The translations under genes were made by a program, and so were the position numbers. A stretch of 64,000 nt of DNA, taken from positions 72,587,852-72,651,851 of the forward strand of contig NC_084463.1 in the NCBI RefSeq assembly GCF_027409185.1, written 5' to 3'. The notes under the pieces were generated by a model. The model ran no database searches and was not told where the DNA came from. It saw only the letters and a list, made by a program, of their open reading frames with translations. Below, piece by piece: positions 35,190 to 45,839 of this stretch. Positions within the stretch are counted from its first letter, which is position 1, and every line of letters starts with the position of its first letter. Source of the stretch: Cynocephalus volans. Lineage: Eukaryota > Chordata > Mammalia > Dermoptera > Cynocephalidae.

Positions 35190-35850
35190 GAATATTTTCT
35201 CATTTATTCACTATTTTGATCTGCCACTATGTGCCCTGACTATTCCTAAGAACACAGAAATTAATGACAATCTCTACCTTTTAGGAGTTCTTCATCTGGA
35301 AGAAGAGACATCTATGCACACAGATAAATTCGGTTCAGGGTACAAAGGACATAATTTGTATAGAGGAAGTATTAGAGAGGATTATTAGGGAAAAAATGGA
35401 GAAAGTTCAATCTGAACAGGATTTAAAAGAATAAATAAATTTTATTAGGAAGATGTAAGTAGAGTGGGGGAAGCCAGTTCAAGCACATGTAGAGGCAGAA
35501 AAGCATGAAATAGCAGGCTTTATTTGGGGAACTATAAGTAGTTTGGTATATGGAAATAACTGGTATGGTGGGAAAGGTGATAAAATAATGGTAGGTAAGC
35601 ACGGGGAACTCAGAATATGAAAAGCCTTATACGCCACGCTAAGGAGTGCAGATTTTTTCCAGTAGCTAAAGAGGAAGCTCTGAAAATTTTTCAGATGGGA
35701 TTGATACGATAGATTTTCACACTGGCCATTTCATTCACACTTTAGATGTGCCATCAGAAGTAAGAAATTCTGCTTAAAATAGTCCAGATGAAAGCCTGAA
35801 GTAGAAATAGTTGAGGACAAATAAAAGGATGTTAAGAGCTATCATAATTC
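35190..35850 (-). repeat. L2 LINE fragment, minus strand
   Basis: 'cttatacgccacgctaaggagtg', 'tttttcagatgggattgatacg' and 'tagtccagatgaaagcctg' are reverse-complement L2. It lies tail to tail with the preceding L2. Confidence 0.6.
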
Positions 35851-36174
35851 TACAATTTTTTTTTAAAAGATCTTGCAACTTTTGGCTTTTCTTCTATACT
35901 TTAAAAAGGAAATGTCTGATATAAACCTGGTTTCCCAAGCAAACATCCCACTGGGAAAAGAACACACTGATCAGGCAACTCAAGTAATCCAGTTGGGATT
36001 GCAGTTTTAAGTTTTTGTTTATTTTTACCATTCAGTCCCTTGTGAGTTTTGCGCGTGTGTTCAGTTTTTTTACAGACTAATAACCACCGGATAAAATGAT
36101 AACATTAATTTCTAAACATGCAGAGTTGATAACCTGAACCCTTGGTAACATCTCCAAAATACAGAGATCCTGCA

Positions 36175-36611
36175 AAGTCTTAAACAAATAGCTTTATTAT
36201 TTATGTGGGATGTTATTAACCATAAACTTTTTGTACCAATGCACAAAAATTTAATAGAATTTATTAGGAATTTCAGAAAGCAAAGTTTCAAAACTACAGC
36301 TAATACATAATTTGAATACCAAAATATCCTCTTTTATTTTTAAATAGAATAAATTTATATCCAGTAGCATGCCTGTTGAAAACAATAAAGTATTTCCATT
36401 CATTAAAAATGTATTGTCAATAAAACACATAATAAAGTATAATTTGTAGCATAAATGTAAACTAGTCAATTTATCTCCATTACTTATGTTATGATTTACC
36501 TTTATTTTATAGTTATAATGTTTTAAATAATTAATAAATGCAGAAATATGATATATTTACAGGAGGTTCTCAAAAATAATGATTCCATGTAATAGTTACT
36601 GTTACACTTCA
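36175..36611 (-). other. CEP126: CEP126 3' UTR (proposed)
   Basis: Downstream of the CEP126 stop, AT-rich and free of named repeats. A minus-strand AATAAA lies at 36198-36193 (plus strand 'gctttatt'), with cleavage expected about 20 nt further on. Other AATAAA copies nearer the stop (for example plus-strand 'tttatt' at about 36259) could also be used. The 3' end is inferred. Confidence 0.5.
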
Positions 36612-36674
36612 TCAGTATTTTCTTTGCAATCTGGATCCAACATTAGGAGATAGACTGGCCTTTGGCTGTCTGTT
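36612..36674 (-). CDS. CEP126: CEP126 last coding exon
   Basis: CEP126 (KIAA1377) is a centrosome and ciliary-base protein needed for microtubule anchoring and primary cilium formation. This exon follows 'ctatgttacag' on the minus strand and gives 20 residues, ending SLSPNVGSRLQRKY and TGA at 36614-36612. It starts in phase 0, matching the phase-0 end of the exon at 42281-42217. The identification rests on my recollection of the mammalian CEP126 C-terminus and on the consistent set of five exons. A pseudogene is unlikely because introns, phases and frames are intact. Confidence 0.85.
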   Translation of the reverse strand, partial: NRQPKASLSPNVGSRLQRKY

Positions 36675-37235
36675 CTGTAACATAGTTTCAGAATATTCTT
36701 TAGCATTCATAGACTTTAACAGTGGATCTCTTTATACATTATAGATTTTAATAAGACTAAACTCATAATTCAAATTCTCAAATGCTACATATACATCAAT
36801 CTCAACAAAACTGAGTACCACTCTATGTAAAGCATTATACTAATTACAGTAATTCCTGATCTTCACTCTTTCCTGTTGGTAAAATGTGTTTAAGTGGTGC
36901 TTTCTATAATAATCTTCTGTGTAAATTGTCAAAGTTTAATAATTTTATTTTCTACAGGAAGCACTTGGAACCCATATAATACCCTTGGCATAGTTTAACA
37001 ACGTATTTTGGGCTAGAGAAGTAAGTTGCTTGGGAGGGTAATTGTTAAAAATTCATCAAATTTATTTTATTTTAAAAAGAAAAAAATACTCAAATGAAAA
37101 TTCTGTTTCTAAGATTCACAGTTTTTATATTGAAAATCATAAACTAAGCAATGGCAGGTGTTTTGAGGATGTCCTGCAGCAACCCTATTCATACTGTATT
37201 GTTTGCATGTTGTCTCTATTACAATAGAAGTTACT

Positions 37236-37318
37236 TTTCGTCTTTCTAGTCCTTGCCCTAGCAAAGTGCCTGACACATGGGAAGAACTCAGGCAATGTCT
37301 GTTCAATGAATAAAAAGA
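37236..37318 (+). repeat. L2 3' end
   Basis: 'agcaaagtgcctgacacatgg' through 'gtctgttcaatgaataaa' is the L2 terminus. Confidence 0.6.
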
Positions 37319-37327
37319 GATAAATAT

Positions 37328-37523
37328 GGGCCGGCCCCGTGGCGCACTCGGGAGAGTGCGGCGCTTTGGAGCACAGTGGTGCTCCCGCCGCGGGTTCGGA
37401 TCCTATATAGAGGTGGCCGGTGCGCTCACTGGCTGAGCGCGGTGCGGGCGACACCACACCAAGGGTTGCGATCCCCTTACCGGTCACAAAAAAAGACAAA
37501 AAAAAAAAAAAAAAAAAAAAAAA
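37328..37523 (+). repeat. CYN SINE, GC-rich dimer
   Basis: The first monomer 'gggccggccccgtggcgcac…' includes a B-box-like 'ggttcggatcc' and is followed by a second tRNA-like unit starting 'ggccggtgcgctcactgg' and ending 'gatccccttaccggtcac'. A 27-nt A-tail follows. This is the dimeric organisation reported for flying-lemur CYN SINEs. No clear target-site duplication is visible. Confidence 0.85.
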
Positions 37524-37529
37524 TTGGAC

Positions 37530-37980
37530 TACATGGCTGCCAAAAGGGGAAAATTCTACACTTTGGGCAAGACCAAGCTTGGGTTGAAAAAGCCCTCCCA
37601 GAAGGGATGACACTGGAGTCAAGTCCTGAAGAATAAGCAGAAGGGAGGCTGACAAGAGAGCAAGTCCTGGGACGCAGCGGGAGCAGCGTGGGCCCTGGAA
37701 GCATGCAAGGAGCCAGGAAGACCTGCCAACTACTCAACAGTGTGTATGAACTGGGGAGCAACTGCAGGTGAGGCTGGAAAGGTCTTGAATGCAGTTCACT
37801 GGAGTTTTAATTTTATCTTTCAGGTAATAGGTGACCACTAAAGTTGGGTTTTAAGCAGGAGAACGATATGTTCATACTAATGTTTTAAAGGGATTATTCT
37901 GGTGATGAATGTGTAAAAGATGCACTGTAGAGAGCAAACCTGGAGGCTGTTGAAACGGTCCAGATGAGACATGATAAATT
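37530..37980 (-). repeat. L2 LINE fragment, minus strand
   Basis: 'ttggtttttaagcaggagaacg'-type wording, 'tttaaagggattattctggtg' and 'aacggtccagatgagacatg' are reverse-complement L2. Confidence 0.65.
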
Positions 37981-38107
37981 CCTAAATTAAGACACTCTCA
38001 GTAGGAATGCAGAGCAGTGGATGGATTTGAGATGCAATTATTAAGTATAATCAGGAAGATTTATCGACTAGGGGTATGAGAGAACGAGAAGCCTAGATAG
38101 GCAAATA

Positions 38108-38440
38108 CAGTCGGCTCTCTGTATCCATAGGTTCTGCATCCAAGGATTCAGCTAACTGCAGATCAAAAATATTTGGAAAAAAATGGTGTCTACTGAACAT
38201 GTACAGACTTTTTTCCTTGTCATTATTCCCTTAACAATACAGTATTACAACTATTTGCATAGCATTTATATTATATTAGGTATTATAGGTACTCTAGAGA
38301 TTATTTAAAGTATACGTGAGGATGAGCATAGGATATATGCAAATACTATCCATTTTATATAAAGGACTTGCATGTCTGTGGATTTTGATATTTGCGGGAG
38401 GCCCTGGAACCAATCTCCTGCAGATACCAAGGAATAACAG
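38108..38440 (+). mobile_element. Tigger-family MITE, complete
   Basis: The terminal inverted repeat 'cagtcggctctctgtatcc' pairs with the reverse complement of '...gataccaaggaataacag'. TA duplications lie at 38106-38107 and 38441-38442. The interior ('gaacatgtacagac', 'tttgcatagcatttat', 'ggatatatgcaaatac') is palindrome-like, as known for this TcMar-Tigger MITE. Transposase is absent, so it moved in trans. Confidence 0.88.
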
Positions 38441-38529
38441 TATTTCTATCTGGAAATTTGGTGGATGATGGTGTCATTGATTGAAATAATGATTATAAAA
38501 GGTAGAACAGATTTTGTGGTGAAGAGGGG

Positions 38530-38660
38530 AAAATGTAAATCCTGGCTCTGCCACTGAACAGCTCTGAGACCTTGGGAAAATTACTTGATGCCCCCAGCTC
38601 AGAAGACTAAATGAGAGAATATGCGGGAAACCATTTGGCACAGCATTTTTCAGTGATAGG
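38530..38660 (+). repeat. MIR SINE fragment
   Basis: 'aatcctggctctgccactgaac' and 'gagaccttgggaaaattac' are the MIR core. Confidence 0.7.
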
Positions 38661-39519
38661 AATACGGTTGATAAGTTTCCTTTCTTTTTTAAAATTATAA
38701 CTCAACAATGTTCAGTTGCCACTAAAGAGTACTACTTTATTAAATATTAACGCTAATTAAATGGCTTTGGAAAGACTCCAGAAACAGTGTTTTTTTGTTT
38801 GTTTGTTTTTTTCTAATGGAGTATAAAACCCTGCTTCAGAATTTTAGAAAAAAATTTCAGGTACAAATAATCACTACATTTTACTGCAGTCTGAAAAGGT
38901 AGAAAACTTATTTATTCAAAGACCATGTATTAAAAAATCATGAAAAGTCAACCAATATTTTCTTAGCATTTAGTTTCTACCGAGCAGATAAGTGAAAAAC
39001 AATTTAGGCTTCAAGAATATAGTTCTGAAGAAGATAATTCACTTAGAAAGACAACTAACAAACTGCCTCTGGAGTTTAAGTACAGAACCACGGTTTAAGG
39101 AGGGTGACAGCATTGTAAACTGAATTGAATATGGAAGGCTTCAAGGAGGAAGTGACATTAAGTTGGTACTTAGATGGGCTTGCTTTGGAAAGTAAAGCAA
39201 AAAAGCCTAAAACAGTAAAGTGCAGGGAGGAACTGGGTATGAACATAAGCAAATCATGAGAAAAATATGGTGGCAGAACAGGGTATTGCCAACTTGATTA
39301 ACAGTTCATTAAATGTGCCTGGCTGGAATTGAAGATTAATAGTATAGTGAGAAGTAAGAGGAAAGAAAAGGAACTTTGTAGTGGGACTACAAAGGTTGTC
39401 ACAATAATTCCTAAGTTTCAGAAAGTAAAGGTATGCTTTGCATGTAAATTTCACTTACGTACTTTCAGGAAATGTTTCATTTTTGGAGACAATTTAAACG
39501 TATAAGATGATCAGAATAG

Positions 39520-39690
39520 TGGCAATAATAATAATGCAACCTAACATGTTTTAGCATATACTATGTTACAGGCATTGTTTGAAGTGCTTTACATAGATGA
39601 TTGATTATTTTATGTAATCCTCACAGGTACTAACTGTATGGGGTAGATGCTACTAATATTAAGATGATTATGAGTGCTCAATGAAGGGAT
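39520..39690 (-). repeat. MIR SINE, minus strand
   Basis: 'ggcattgtttgaagtgctttac' and 'taatcctcacaggtactaac' are reverse-complement MIR. Confidence 0.6.
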
Positions 39691-41234
39691 ATGGTAAAGA
39701 GTAGGTTGTAGTTTTTTTTTTTAATTCTTCTGAAATCTCAGACTTGCACATGCTCTAAGCAAGGGTAAAGGTAGCTGACTGCCACCAAGGAAGCTCTCCT
39801 GCTCAAAAATATTTCCCTCACCCAAATGTTAAAGTGTTTGGAATTCTACTACAGTATTAAATTATTGTTCTTTCCAGATATTGCTTTTAAATGATTTAAA
39901 TGGTTGTAAATGTTTAAAAATGATTTTAAGAAATGTCATTAAAAAAAATCCATGCTGACTACCTTACCAAGAATGAATATATCAGTTTACTTCCCTGCCT
40001 GAGGGGAGAAGCCCAAATGAATACAACTAAGCACCCTAGGGGAAAAGAAACCCAAAGGACACTAAAATGGGGGAAATAGGCAGAAAAAAATAAGTGTGCA
40101 TATGTTAGGGAGGTGGTGGATAATCCTGTTATGATCCTGGATCAGAGAAATAAAATAGCCACAGAGGACATTCTTTCAGACAGCTGGGGAACTTTGAATA
40201 TGGATTGTGTATCAGATAATAATATTGCATCAATTTTACATTTCTAGGGTGTGATAATGGCATTGTGCAGGGGAATATCATTACTCTTAAGAGAACTTGT
40301 ATGCTGAAGTATTTGGGGGAGTGTTTCATGATGTCTACAATTTACTTTCAAACAGTTCATAAAAATATATGTTTCTGTGTGTATGTGTATGTATCTCTAT
40401 TCCTTCTGTCCAACCATCTTTGTCTACAACTGGTGTATTCTTGTGAAGAGTAAAATAACATAAAATAAAAATAACAGAAAAAGGGGAAGACCAGAATAGA
40501 ATGTCCAAGTCCCCATGCAAAATACGGCAAACACAGCAATTTTGATGCAGGCTGTTTAAAAAAGAAATTTAAAATGCCGTGATCTTATACCACTTTCCCT
40601 GAAAATAAACTGAAAATTCTGACTTATGTTAGGGATGTAGTTAAAATGAGGGAGAGCAATATGTTTGGAGACAGAGACTGAAGAAAGCTAATAGTTACCA
40701 ACATGAAAAAGATGTAAGACAAAAATGATTTCAAGCCTACCTGTGATCCCCAATTCATACCGTTATCTTTTTGTTTATTAGATAGGTACTCTAGCAATAT
40801 AATGACACGGTGCACTACTGTGCACAACACAGTAACTTCCTAATTACTATATCTCTATATTGAGTACTATTTACTATTCACTCACAGTTGTCTGTGGTTA
40901 GTACAAGGTTTTCAAGTGTTGACGTGTATAGAAGAGTGATATCAGTCACTACAGGTATTATCTTACTGAAGTGAAATAAGAATCATAATAAATAATAAAG
41001 GTCATAACTGACAGAAAATTGTCACAGCCAAAATTCAGACAAAAATTATCATTGTAAAAATTACTTAAACTACAGAATTGATGGAGATGAAAATTGAGAG
41101 AAAAATCAAACTAGTATGTAAAAAGTAATTATAAAAAAATTTATCAGGAATTAAAATGACTGTTGCCAAGAGTTATGTCTAAAAAATCACAGCATCAAAA
41201 TGTCAAAGGCCACTTCCAAGAACCACAGGCCCAG

Positions 41235-41765
41235 AGGTAAATAATAAGCTTCATGAGGGCAGGGACAGCCTCTTTCTTACTCGCTATTATTCACTATTAT
41301 ACCTAGAGCATAGCAAGATGCTGAAACATGGGTAAGAAATATTTTATTTTATTTATGTTAAAGCAAGTAATAAGAAATGTAGCAGTCTTGCATAGTCTTA
41401 GTTTTTCCTGTCAGATTTCAGAACGGAGGGCACTTGAAAAACAACTGGGCAGGCATTCAATTAATTTGCTAACAAAACATTTCTTTGTTGAAGACCTAAA
41501 CTGAGATTGTGAGAGTACAGGTAGTACCTTAGTTTGAGAACACCCCATCTATAGATCTGAATGTCTCCTGATCACCTCTAGCCAGATATAATTTCTTCCT
41601 CCTGTGGTTTCTTAATATTGTGCCTCACATAGTCTTATTTTATCTTTACTTACAATTATTTGTATATACTATCCATGTGTATGCCTCTCTGCTAGACCAC
41701 AAATTCCTAAATGCAGTGATTGTTTTTTATTTATATGTGTATCTTTACCAGAATTCAGTGCCAAG
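41235..41765 (+). repeat. L2 3' fragments
   Basis: 'agcttcatgagggcagggacagc' (about 41249) and a second, more decayed piece, 'ctagaccacaaattcctaaatgcag' (about 41693), both fit the L2 3' end. Confidence 0.5.
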
Positions 41766-42216
41766 TAAAAAAAAAAAAATCAAAATAACCTTTTAATTAT
41801 AAACTAGACTTAATAGTAATGTCTAGTTTTGAACTCTCAAGACATGAAAGGGATATGGGCAAGGGCAGGGATCATTACCAGTGTAAACTTCTTAGCAATT
41901 TTCCAATTAGGCTACACATCTAAAATTATTTGAAGAGTGGTACACTAATGCTTGTGTCTGCTCCCAAGAATGATGAAATACTCTGGATGTAAAAATCTTT
42001 ATATTCTTAGGTTGTTTTTTTCTTTCTATGAGAGAATATTTGCTTGATTCTAATGAAACATCTCATAATTAGATGTTGGTTGGGAAGAAAAACTTTAAAA
42101 ATCAGTCTCAAAAAAATTAGTATCAATACAGAGTTTTTACATAAAAAATCATAAAGTTCCCTAAAATAAGAAGAAAAAAACCCAAAAAACAAAAAGGAGC
42201 TTCTTCAAATACTTAC

Positions 42217-42281
42217 CAGAAGTGGTATTACTTGTAAAGTATTTTTGATGGATGGATTTTTGCTAAAGGTTTCTTGTATAT
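42217..42281 (-). CDS. CEP126: CEP126 penultimate coding exon
   Basis: A 65-nt exon with strong splice sites: acceptor 'ataattttttcag' at 42282 and donor CTTCTG|gtaagt at 42217/42216. The first two bases complete a tyrosine codon begun by the previous exon, and 21 further codons (IQETFSKNPSIKNTL…) end in phase 0, matching the last exon. Highly protein-like and without stops. Confidence 0.88.
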
Positions 42282-42769
42282 CTGAAAAAATTATACCACG
42301 ATATAAAAAAAATTTAGTTATGTGATTGAAAGAGAAGAATGAATAAAAAATAAAATACTAAATTCTAATGTGTCAAAATATTCAAAATTAGATATGAGAC
42401 TTATTTTTATTGACCCCAGAAATACTCTTTATATTTAAAGACTAATACTTACTCAATTTAAGTCCAAAAACAGAAGTAATTTGATTAGAAACAATTACAC
42501 AAAACTTATATTGATAAAAATAAACCTAACACTTTAGCTATTATATTACAATATTTATTCAAATGTTAGGGGTTTTCTTTTTTTTAAACCGAAAAATGAA
42601 TTTCATCCTTGGAAAGGATGAAATTCCATCATTCCAAATTCCTGGGGCTCCCTGTCTCCTCACTGCCCCCATGGATTGCATTCCTTTCCCTCACTCAGGG
42701 TAATCGACCCACTGTGCTGACTTTGTTTCTCTACCATTTTGGAAGCTGTATATTATATTTCTAGTCCTT

Positions 42770-44200
42770 TAGCTGTGACTCTAGTAATTACCACAGGCAA
42801 ACTTCAATTACTGACATATAATCTTAATCTGTATTTTTACCCAATTCCCTAACAATTCAGAATCCTAGTACACTTTAACTCCATTTATTCCTCCCAACTT
42901 ATATACTACTGTTTTTTTTTTTTTGCCCAACTTATATCCTATTGTTGATAGGTATTTTAATTCTAACTTTTTTCTCTTTGAAACACACACTGCTTTATTA
43001 TAGTTATTGTCTTATGCAATGTTTGTTCAAATTTACCCTTTTAAACTATCCATCTGAGATTACTTTCTGTCTGCCGAAGTGCATTTCCTTTAGAAAGACT
43101 GCTGTTAAGTTTAAGTAGGTCTGTTTAAGTGTTCTGTTAGCAAAGTCTCTTAATTTTTGTCTGAACATACTTTTAATTCCTCTCATTCTTGAGAGACATT
43201 TTCACTGTGAAAAGATTTTAAATTTGAGAATTACTTTCTCTTAGCACATCAAACATGTCGTTCTATATCATCTGATATTTGCAATGTTTTATGCCTTTTC
43301 TTGTTGCTGATTTAAAATTCACTGTAATGGGTCTTGGTGGGGCTTTCTTTTTCTTTACTTTGTTTGAAATGTGTTGGGTTTTTGAATCTGTAGGTTGGTA
43401 TTGTTCATCAGATTGGAAAAATTTTTGGCTGTTATCACTTCAGATATTGCCTCTGGCCCATTTCAGACCTTTTTATTCACTCCTCTGTGTCTTTTAAGCT
43501 CTATTTCATATTTTCCATTTCTTTGTCTCTCTGTACTTTATTCTGGATAAGTTTCTGATTTATTTTCTAGTTTACTAAGTCTTTCTTCAGACGTCTGTAA
43601 CCTTGTGTTTAAACCATCTGCTGAATATTATATTTTCTCTTTCCAGTCATTTTATTTGGGCCTTTTAGAAACTCTGCTTGGTCATTTTTTAGTCTCGTAT
43701 TGCCTGACAGTATTTTTAAACTTATTTCTGATTACTTTAAAATATATAAACATAGTTATTTCATCATCTGTGTCTGGTAGTTTTATTATCTAAAATCCTT
43801 TTTGGGTCTATTTATTCTGTCTTGCAGTTTCTTCTGATTTTTTTTTTTTTTTATGGTGCCTTTCTTCTTCATGGATAAAGTTATTAATTTATTTATTTTT
43901 GCTGTGGCTTGCTCATTTTCCTTAGATGTCATTGGTGATAGGTCTTTGTGGACTGGAATATAGGTAGGTTTCTCCAGAAGAGATATAAATTTACTTTTTC
44001 CAGGTGTTTTGGGGTTCTACCAGTTTGGGATCATTCAAAATTAAATTCTTTATTTGAGGTTTTAAAAACCACTCAGGTAGTGTGAATATGGGCTGTAAAT
44101 TAGTGTGATACTTATACTAGACTGCAGTTCCAAATTCTCAGAAATTCCAGCCCACTCGTCTGCTCAATACTGAAGTTCAAGAAATTCAGGCTTTTAAATT
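42770..44200 (-). repeat. Old L1M/HAL1 ORF1 region, minus strand
   Basis: 'gtgttgggtttttgaatctg', 'atttttggctgttatcacttc', 'tattgcctctggcccatttc' and 'gtctttgtggactggaatat' follow reverse-complement HAL1/L1M ORF1 and its 5' flank. Confidence 0.7.
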
Positions 44201-44514
44201 TTTACAGGCCCCTCCAACACCCCCACCCCGCACCCTGCCTCCTTTGTGTATGTATGTGTAGGGCATAGCTCTGGATGGCCCAACTTTATGGTGGGAGGGT
44301 CTTCTATGAGACTACTCATCTTGAGTAGGTCCTGGGTTTTATCTCCTGTTCCCTTTTTTCTGTGAGGCCATGAAAAGCAAAGCTCAATTTTACTCTATGA
44401 GTTAATATTGTCAAGACAAAAGTTAGCTGCGGCACTCTCCTTGTCTTTTTAGATTCTTATCTATATTTAGTTCTTGGTGTTAAGAATTCCTTATATTCTA
44501 ACCAGCTCATCACT

Positions 44515-44659
44515 ATGAGGGCACTTCAAAAAGTTTGTGAAAAAAACAGAATTAAAAGACAATATGAATCTTTACATGAACTATTTTTTTTTTTCGTGGC
44601 TGGCCAGAATAGGGCTAACCATCCAAGCCCTTCCATGAACTTTTTGAAGTACCCTTGTA
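44515..44659. mobile_element. Mariner-like MITE with a SINE scrap inside
   Basis: 'gggcacttcaaaaagtttgtg' and the reverse complement of 'catgaactttttgaagtaccc' form terminal inverted repeats of about 24 bp flanked by TA. The interior carries a T-run plus 'cgtggctggccagaataggg', which looks like the 3' end of a minus-strand CYN SINE. Confidence 0.65.
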
Positions 44660-45001
44660 TACTTAAGGTTTTAAAATTACTTAATCAAGAATTTAAGGTT
44701 GTTTTCATGGACGGTCAGTATAGATACTCAGACTGTCCATTGCTAAAACAGAGGTCTATGTACTCCTAAAAGACATGTAAACCTGTCAAAGAAATTGGCA
44801 TCATTATAAATGATATGGTATACTTGAAATAGTATGATATATTCAAACATATTCTCAATTGTTATGTACTTGATTAAGTAGGTGATAATCTAATAAATAC
44901 ACTTTGTATTTTTATTTTCAATTTTAAAATTAAATTTTAAATTAAAATAGTCTAAGTACAAAATACAACATTTCTTACGAAAAGTGTTCTTCCATACTTA
45001 C

Positions 45002-45277
45002 ACTGTAACCTTTTATTGAGATGATCAAGAGATTGTAGGATCTTCTGTTCTTCAGCTGATAGTGCACAGATGTTGAATTGCTGGGTCTTATTTAAAGCCA
45101 GACTTGGTGTCTGTAAGTGCTTGCTGTTCATGACAGAGAGGATTTCATCCTCAGGCATGGAAGCTTTCACTAGGTTTTCAGCCATCAAAAACTCAGAAGT
45201 ACTATCTGAAACTACAGAAACTTTACATGAATTATTCTTTGACCCCTTTTTGTCTTTGGAATCAGCCCTCATACACA
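45002..45277 (-). CDS. CEP126: CEP126 276-nt coding exon
   Basis: Ninety-one full codons plus split codons at both ends. It begins …CMRADSKDKKGSKNNSC… and ends …ALSAEEQKILQSLDHLNKRL…Q, rich in serine, lysine and leucine with a likely short coiled coil at the end. The donor at 45002/45001 is ACAGT|gtaagtatgg, near perfect. The acceptor needed for the frame is 'cagtaaag' ending at 45278. The alternative AG five bases upstream would give an immediate stop, so phase dictates the choice. The full-length L1 ends its 5' side 562 bp upstream of this exon. Confidence 0.88.
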
Positions 45278-45825
45278 CTTTACTGATATATGTCCACGTG
45301 TATTCATTTTACAAACAGAAACCCAGTAAATATTCCGTTACTTTGCATTTTATTTATCAAGATCCTCTATATCAATCATTTTCCCATACCTAATTTTTTT
45401 TAAAAAAAGATTCAAAATGATGGTAGTAAGATAATAAAAATTCCTAGAGCGTTACCTGAACTAAAGAAAAAATTACATCATTTTTAGCTACATTTTGTGT
45501 TGTGCTTTTGTTATTCATTGGAGATTGTCTTTATAATAGCAGTTAAAATGAGTTATAAATAAAAGAGTAAGAGAAAAGGAACTTCAGGAAAGATTAGAAA
45601 ATTAGATGATCAGAACTGACAGCCTAGAAACAGATCCAATGAGATATAAGAACATATGATCAAAGAAGCATCAAAGACCTGAGGGAAGGGAAAGATGACT
45701 TAATAAATTAGTTCATTGCTTATAAAAGAACGAATCTGGAGTTTCACTTTCCACTATCCATTTAAACAAATTCCAAAGAAATCAAAGAGTTAAATTTAAG
45801 AAATCAAACTACTAAAGCAACCTAG

Positions 45826-45839
45826 AGAAAAAAGAAACA
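45826..45839 (+). repeat. 5' target-site duplication of full-length L1
   Basis: 'agaaaaaagaaaca' is repeated exactly at 52201-52214. Confidence 0.92.

Larger units (their letters stand above)
36675..42216 (-). other. CEP126 intron with repeats
   Basis: A 5.5-kb intron holding L2, one CYN dimer, a Tigger-type MITE and MIRs, listed separately. The rest (for example 39690-41230) shows nothing I can name. Confidence 0.7.
42282..45001 (-). other. CEP126 intron with old L1 and mariner MITE
   Basis: A 2.7-kb intron. Most of 42770-44200 is old L1M/HAL1, and 44515-44659 is a mariner MITE. A direct repeat-like 'cttggaaaggatgaaattccatc' at 42609 pairs with 'tgaatttcatccttggaaag' just before it, a short local palindrome. 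Confidence 0.7.

Noticed and set aside
37185-37655. 156-codon minus-strand frame
   Set aside because: It spans a CYN SINE, its poly(A) tail (giving a phenylalanine run) and L2. No homology and no splice logic; a chance frame.
39254-39460. Minus-strand exon with donor 'gtaagtg' at about 39452
   Set aside because: The donor-like site is good, but the upstream frame is short, hydrophobic and unlike CEP126. The 42217 and 36612 exons already fit each other in phase.
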